Below the pieces are notes generated by a model that searched no databases, had not been told where the DNA came from, and saw only the letters and a program-made list of their open reading frames with translations. DNA of 64,000 bases, taken from assembly GCA_010909165.1 (NCBI GenBank), contig MU008170.1, positions 682,001 through 746,000 of the forward strand. The letters are read 5' to 3'. Below, in pieces: positions 59,430 through 64,000 of this stretch. The position numbers and the translations under genes are program-made. Source of the stretch: Anthoceros angustus (taxonomy: Eukaryota > Streptophyta > Anthocerotopsida > Anthocerotales > Anthocerotaceae). Position 1 is the stretch's first letter. Each line of letters begins with the position of its first letter.

Positions 59430-60108
59430 TTGACCGCACGTGAAGGCGTGGATCACTTGAAAAAAGGACTGGTGAAGCTACCAACATATTTGACTGCTGT
59501 GGAGGAAGAATGGTGGATGGATTTCTGGAATGATCAACACGAAATCGCAAATATTGTGGATCATAACATTGGGCTTGTTCTGCAAAACCCCTGGAGATGG
59601 TACGATAGGGCTGCCATCAAGCCCGAGTCCCCTTTGCACATACCTAAGAAGTCAGATCGACGAGGCTCTTTTGCGTGACATACCACACAGGGACATGTAT
59701 CTAGGGGCCTACCAAACTATTGAACGCCAAGAAGAGGTGGCAAGAAGGATGGATGGCGATATAATGGAGATACAGAAAGGAATGTTTATTGTGACACCGT
59801 GCGAGGGTGACACACACAATAGGGCGTTCTGGGTAGCGAAGGTTGTAAGTGTGCACCTTGGGGCCACTGAACCGTATTTGCTTGTGCACTGGTGGCGAAC
59901 TGAGCACACGGATGCTTATGAGGGCAAGTATGTTGGAGAATTTTTTCAAAGGACTGAAACTGACATTGGACCACCTGCCAAAAAAAGGTCAGGGAAAGTG
60001 CAAAGGGCCCCCAACATCCAAAAGGTTTTTGTGCGAAAAACCGTTATTATATACTACGGTTTCACTCACTTCAGAAACATCAGTACGCAGCAGATAAGAA
60101 AGCTATAA
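59430..60108 (+). pseudogene. Possible transposase C-terminal piece
   Basis: Two plus-strand frames follow each other: EEEWWMDFWNDQHEIANIVD to NPWRWYDRAAIKPES, and then GMFIVTPCEGDTHNRAFWVA, KVVSVHLGATEPYLLVHWWR to a stop at 60108. The FWxAKV...VHWW pattern resembles C-terminal ends of transposon proteins of this sort. A frameshift or small intron lies near 59660. Confidence 0.4.
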
Positions 60109-61056
60109 AGGAAAAGCTGAGTGCGCTCCGTCCTCACATTCAACCAAACACTTGGATGAGGCAATGGAGAGTGATGAAGATGGAGATGAGGCCTGTGTGG
60201 ACGGGGACAAGGGTCTCGATAAAGTAAGAGTAATGACATGTGCTAAGCAATCAAATAACAAGGGAACCTTATGTTTATCCCTAATTTCTCTTCATGGCAT
60301 AGGGTTTGAAATTCGGACACGAGGTGTCGGACATAAGTTTCATGTTCTTGTCATACATTGTTTTTAAGACATGCAGGACCACCATGCCGGCGATGAGTAC
60401 ATCTTAAATGTCACCTTGTAGCGTCTACCAGCTTTTGTCATGCTGCAATACACTGGCGCAATACATTGCTTCATTACACATATGCACTAGTCATAAACAT
60501 TTGCCGTTATAGACAGTAACCGGTGATGGCGGACATGGACTGGTTGTGCTCCACTTTCCACCCTCTAGACGTCATATGCTCCCATACTGTGTTAGTTTCA
60601 CAATCGATAACATGTATACAACTGCCGATTCATGCGCCGCGAGCTCGCAAAGATCGCCGCCCATGCCACACCTAACAATCGCCGCATACATTTTCAGCTG
60701 ATATGACAACCTCTACAAAACCCATACCATAGTTGTCTCCATATGTCTCCATGTGATTTTAAATGCAATGAATTGCTGTTCTCGGCCACAATGATTGCAA
60801 CACAAGCCACCGGAAACTCGAACGACCAGCTTTTTTCCCCGCAGGGAGGGGGAGAGAACATGGGTACTTTTCTCGGCGAAACGCATGATAAGCCAGGGAG
60901 AGCACCGTTTTTCCAGTATTGTGGTTGGCACAACTGTGTCTGACCGTGATGTTCACCCTTATTTTCTGTCGTTTTTTGCCGCCTACTCCCAAACATGCCA
61001 TTTTCATAACCATCTTAAACCCGGATCCACGTATATAGACCCCTGCAGCCGCTTCA
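60109..61056. other. Right subterminal region of the large element
   Basis: No protein family was recognised. A TATA-like GTATATAGACC at about 61031 reads towards the right end. Short open frames have no support. Confidence 0.4.
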
Positions 61057-61093
61057 TGTATATTCAGCCGCTTCAAATATTATGCTGTTAGGC
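61057..61093. repeat. Right TIR and right TSD (AGGC) of the large element
   Basis: The TIR is 61057-61089 and the TSD 61090-61093. On the inner side the GAAGCGGCTG motif is repeated directly (reading inward on the minus strand), unlike the inverted arrangement at the left end. Confidence 0.75.
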
Positions 61094-61708
61094 GTAGGTT
61101 GTGCAGGAAGAGCATGAATTTGGAGCATCAAACTTGTGTTTACCGTCTGTTTTGCGAACGCTTTTCTGTGCTGTTTCTCTACAAGCAGGATTATTCAGCA
61201 AAGCGGGCTGCAACAAGGAAATTAGTTTGTAATCCAAATGGTTGATTTGTTCTCGCATATCCTGGATATCCACGCTAATTGTAGCAACGCTTCTTGAAAC
61301 GTTTTCACAGCGCCGATCTACAATTTGCTTTGTTGCCTCTAATCTCTCCACAATCGTATTAACACTAGGGTTTGGTGTTATCTGTATTGTGAGGAAACCA
61401 CGCTGCTGTCCATTTCCGTCAAAAGCTCTCTGGACGCGCAATTCTGGCAAATTTTGTGGATTTCGGGGAGGAAGAGCAAATGTAAGCCCTATGTCTTCAG
61501 GAAAGACAAGTTCTATTATTGTGTTAAAGGCTTCTTTCACATCTGCTATTTGCATAGGCTGACCCTGATTTCTATGACTCCATTCATAGATTCTACGATG
61601 CAGATGATCTGCAGTAGATAGCCTATCAACATTCTTGCGTTTATTTTGCCTATTTGGGATGAGCTCAGCAGGGCGAGGTTGCCACTGCTGGCCATCTACA
61701 CTGGCCAT
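61088..61708 (-). CDS. Copia leader ORF, 206 codons, interrupted by the large insert
   Basis: The ATG at 61708 starts MASVDGQQWQPRPAEL, followed by HLHRRIYEWSHRNQG, IADVKEAFNTIIELVFPEDI and a coiled-coil-like stretch (SVDIQDMREQINHLDYKLIS). Its present stop (61088-61090) lies at the TIR edge. On the other side of the insert the frame would stay open for about 17 more codons from the AGGC site. Position between PBS and gag, length and helical tail match the 192-aa ORF at 48179-48757. Function unknown. Confidence 0.65.
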   Translation of the reverse strand: MASVDGQQWQPRPAELIPNRQNKRKNVDRLSTADHLHRRIYEWSHRNQGQPMQIADVKEAFNTIIELVFPEDIGLTFALPPRNPQNLPELRVQRAFDGNGQQRGFLTIQITPNPSVNTIVERLEATKQIVDRRCENVSRSVATISVDIQDMREQINHLDYKLISLLQPALLNNPACRETAQKSVRKTDGKHKFDAPNSCSSCTTYA

Positions 61709-62421
61709 GTCATTTGGCCTGAACTTTTGCTATTTAGATGCAAATGCTTTGCATTCTGTTTTTCCTTTATAATTCTATATGCTATCTGCCGATTAGGTAG
61801 TTGTCCTAGTGTATTCCCACTGAAATTGCTTAGAAACAGCAATTCAGGGGGAGTGCACTAGGGCCTCTACCTGATTCTGCAGATCTGATATAGATGCTTT
61901 AAGAAAACAGCAAAAAGTTCATCTTCTTGATTTGTATTTTGTTTTCTTAAAACTAGAACTGATTTCTAATCAAGAAACAATAAAACTTATATTTTTGTGC
62001 ACATCTTCTAATGCACAAAATTATGTGCATCTTCATAGATGCAACCTACATAGGATGCTCTGATACCATAACGATTTAAGAGGACTATGTAGATCCATTA
62101 AACATATAAATGAATAATTACATTGTGTCAATCAAGAAAAAAAGAGTTAATTAACTAAACATGAAAGACAACTTAACTTAAACCCAAAAGCTACGTCTAT
62201 TCAACCTAGGGAAACAACCCTAATGAAAAGGTATGACTATTGGTATTCTACCCTAGGTAGATATCATTCACTGTGCCGTAAATGGTCAGCACTCATATTC
62301 TCTTCAAGACTTATACAATGTGACGACTGTGAATGAGGAGGTGGGTTGTGTGGCCCTATCGGCCCTACTGGCTAATAGGACTTCTAACAGAGGCTGTTTA
62401 TATACTTCAATATAGGGCCCA
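61090..62421 (-). mobile_element. 5' part of the minus-strand copia element (LTR, PBS, leader ORF)
   Basis: On the minus strand the LTR runs from about 62421 to 62069, the PBS (TGGTATCAGAGC) lies at 62057-62068 directly after it, then a leader, then an ORF from 61708. The rest of the same element lies at 33012-35150 beyond the 25.9-kb insert. Confidence 0.75.
62069..62421 (-). repeat. LTR of the minus-strand copia element
   Basis: About 353 bp. The start (TATTGAAGTATATAAAC on the minus strand) is approximate. Its first 110 bases match the LTR beginning at about 63129 on the opposite strand. Confidence 0.65.
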
Positions 62422-62540
62422 ACAAGGCCCAGCAAGCTTTCTTGCCTTAGGGTGTGACACTGTGGGTGTGTTAAGGGACTCAAAATCATATCAAGTGGTG
62501 TATGTGCGGCTCCTGAATGCGGGGCTAAGGGGTGAGGCCT

Positions 62541-63400
62541 AGGTGACACCATTGCTCCTCACCTTACCTTTCCCCACTGACCTTCACCTCTCCAACAATA
62601 GCTTAACAGCTTTTTCTAATGTGCTTTACGTTCCTCACTTGAGTAGGAATATCATATTAGTCGGTCAAGCTATTGAGTCCGGCTATACCTTTTCATTTGC
62701 TCCGGACCGGTGTAGCTTTTTCGATTCCTCTCACCACCTTATTGTCACCTATCCCCCGTCCGGTAGGCTCTTTGGTCTTGATTCTAATCTTCCTTCCAAT
62801 GACATCACTAACTTCTCCCTTTTTCCGAGTTATTCGCCAGTCCCGCCTCGTTCGTTCCAGTCTTTGCTTGGCTTTCCTTCGGAGGAGGACTCTAGAGTCA
62901 ATGCTTGGGGGGAGGTAGCACGGGAGGAGGCACCTCTGCAAGTGAAGTAGCAGCAGCTTGTTGTGCATGTGCACCTCTTCATCCTGGCCATCGACCTGAG
63001 GGGGAGATACCCACTTAAGGAGAAGACGAAGACCGAGAGCCTATGGCATGATCAGGACTTTGCATCCTCAGCTACGAGGCAGGAGACCAATGACTATTCT
63101 TCTAACATGCTGCATCTGAGGGAGAGTATTGGAGTATACAGAGTCCCGCCGTTAAGAGCTCTGTTAGGCAATAGGGCAGTTAAGGCCACACACCCCATCA
63201 CGAGGAGACACACCCCCCTCATCCACAGTTGTCACATTGTATAAGGCTCATTGTGAGCCCATCGTGATCTAATTATTCTCTCTTCTATCCTCCCTGTTGC
63301 ATTCTAGCCTGCCTAATTTCCTACAGCCTAGGCCCCGTTGCAGGTTTTATAACTGTACATGTCAAAAGCATCCTACATGCCATCCCTATGTAACTCCTAT
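62541..63400 (+). mobile_element. Copia fragment with 3' LTR, opposite orientation
   Basis: A plus-strand frame has FSNVLYVPHLSRNIILVGQA, ESGYTFSFAPDRCSFF, the segment just before the integrase zinc domain of copia Pol. A purine tract CTGAGGGAGAG at about 63117 is followed by an LTR start (TATTGGAGTATAC). RT and most of the integrase are missing. The LTR is related to, but inverted relative to, 62069-62421. Confidence 0.7.
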
Positions 63401-64000
63401 TTGCATGTTCTCAAGACAGTCTTTGTACTTCACTTGCAAAAAGGCGATCATGTGACTTGACTTGCGTTGGTCTCATTAGTTCAGCAGTATGCCAAAAAGA
63501 GTTCTCCCACCTTCGCATACCCGTACTATTTATGCATAAAGCAAAAGGAGGGGCGCATATTATTTGGTTGGTTCTCCCATATTCAGCAAATGAAACAGGA
63601 AACGAGACATTCCACACTCCAGCTCTTCCGCCACTCGACATAAATTCACTTGATCAGTACATCAATTGCAACCATGTTGTTGTATCCAGGGAAAAATGCT
63701 TCCTATTAAAAGATCTGAGTATCACATGTCGTGAACATGTCTTCAGACTGTTGGCTCTCGGAAATTGAATCCTAGCCTATGCCGTTCTACACCAGCCAAG
63801 AAAACTATACAATGCTGTACATCTAGAAGGAAAAGGACTATCAGCCATTGCCAAACTCAAGCGCTTTTCGATATGAAAATGATTCAATAAAGAGGATAAG
63901 TGGGTGTCATACAACTCTTGCAATCTTCATGAGATATTTGATAGACAACCCACTGAAATGAACTATAGTACCATATTTTCAAGCATAAAATATAGTATAA
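63401..64000. other. Unassigned 3' edge of the window
   Basis: A 103-codon plus-strand frame at 63457-63768 and an overlapping minus-strand frame have no recognisable motifs. No feature is called. Confidence 0.3.

Larger units (their letters stand above)
35151..61089. mobile_element. Candidate 25.9-kb terminal-inverted-repeat DNA transposon
   Basis: The outer 33 bases at 35151-35183 and the reverse complement of 61057-61089 agree except at position 5. They share CATAATATTTGAAGCGGCTG. Directly outside, AGGC occurs at 35147-35150 and 61090-61093, a 4-bp target-site duplication. The insert splits a copia element: the same minus-strand copia continues on both sides. Inside are fragments of a transposase-like protein with LSIDGMDQ, LQLDNTCRENK and LVGHTHDQVDQMFS, tandem duplications, minisatellites and a nested copia element. 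Four-base TSDs are known for Sola and a few other superfamilies; assignment is open. The size reflects internal duplications and insertion, so the ancestral element was probably much smaller. Confidence 0.7.

Noticed and set aside
62333-62542. 69-codon plus-strand frame near the LTR
   Set aside because: Lies within the minus-strand LTR region and has no similarity.

Overview
The window is nuclear DNA of a land plant. Multi-exon genes with GT-AG introns, plant-specific families (MUCI70/TOD1-type DUF616, XBAT34/35-type ubiquitin ligase, PLS-class PPR, ZFWD-like WD40, PHO2-like UBE2O), telo-box motifs (AAACCCTAA) and Ty1/copia elements with a TGGTATCAGAGC primer site all fit. The style of the long intronless PPR gene and the repeat load suggest a fern or other seedless vascular plant; that is an inference, and the species cannot be fixed from the sequence alone.

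Layout. 1-3021: a C-terminal zinc-ribbon protein gene (+). 3250-3790: remnant of a PPR 3' end (-). 4360-11810: a tandem family of a ZFWD-like WD40 gene (-), with one readable copy (4594-6389), two decayed 3' ends, and a strongly amplified first exon. 12045-14228: a broken F-box fragment and a PHO2/UBE2O-like gene that lacks its UBC domain. 14372-14950: two minisatellites. 15183-18359: an intact 1058-aa PPR gene (-). 20098-32537 is the gene-dense part: a DUF616 glycosyltransferase-like gene (+, 10 exons), an XBAT35-like E3 gene (+, 9 exons), mitochondrial ribosomal protein uL29m (-, 3 exons) and a CCHC zinc-knuckle gene (+) whose middle 1.56 kb is present twice in tandem.

33012-62421 is a nest of transposons. 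A minus-strand copia element (LTR about 62069-62421, PBS, leader ORF 61708 to 61088, gag/integrase 34955 to 33110) is split by a 25.9-kb insert at 35151-61089. The insert has 33-bp terminal inverted repeats (one mismatch) and a 4-bp AGGC target duplication. It carries pieces of a transposase-like protein (RNase-H-like, resembling DUF7869) in both orientations, at least three 2.8-3.3 kb tandem duplications, long GC-rich minisatellites, and its own copia passenger (47706-53726). This large terminal-inverted-repeat element is the most notable object in the window. A further copia fragment lies at 62541-63400.

The housekeeping genes of the first half share no pathway. They are ordinary neighbours: cell-wall/Golgi, ubiquitin ligase, mitochondrial translation, RNA binding. 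In the second half essentially all coding potential is transposon-derived and broken. Many differences between repeat copies are short deletions around CG/CHG trinucleotides, so some frameshifts there may be consensus errors rather than biology.
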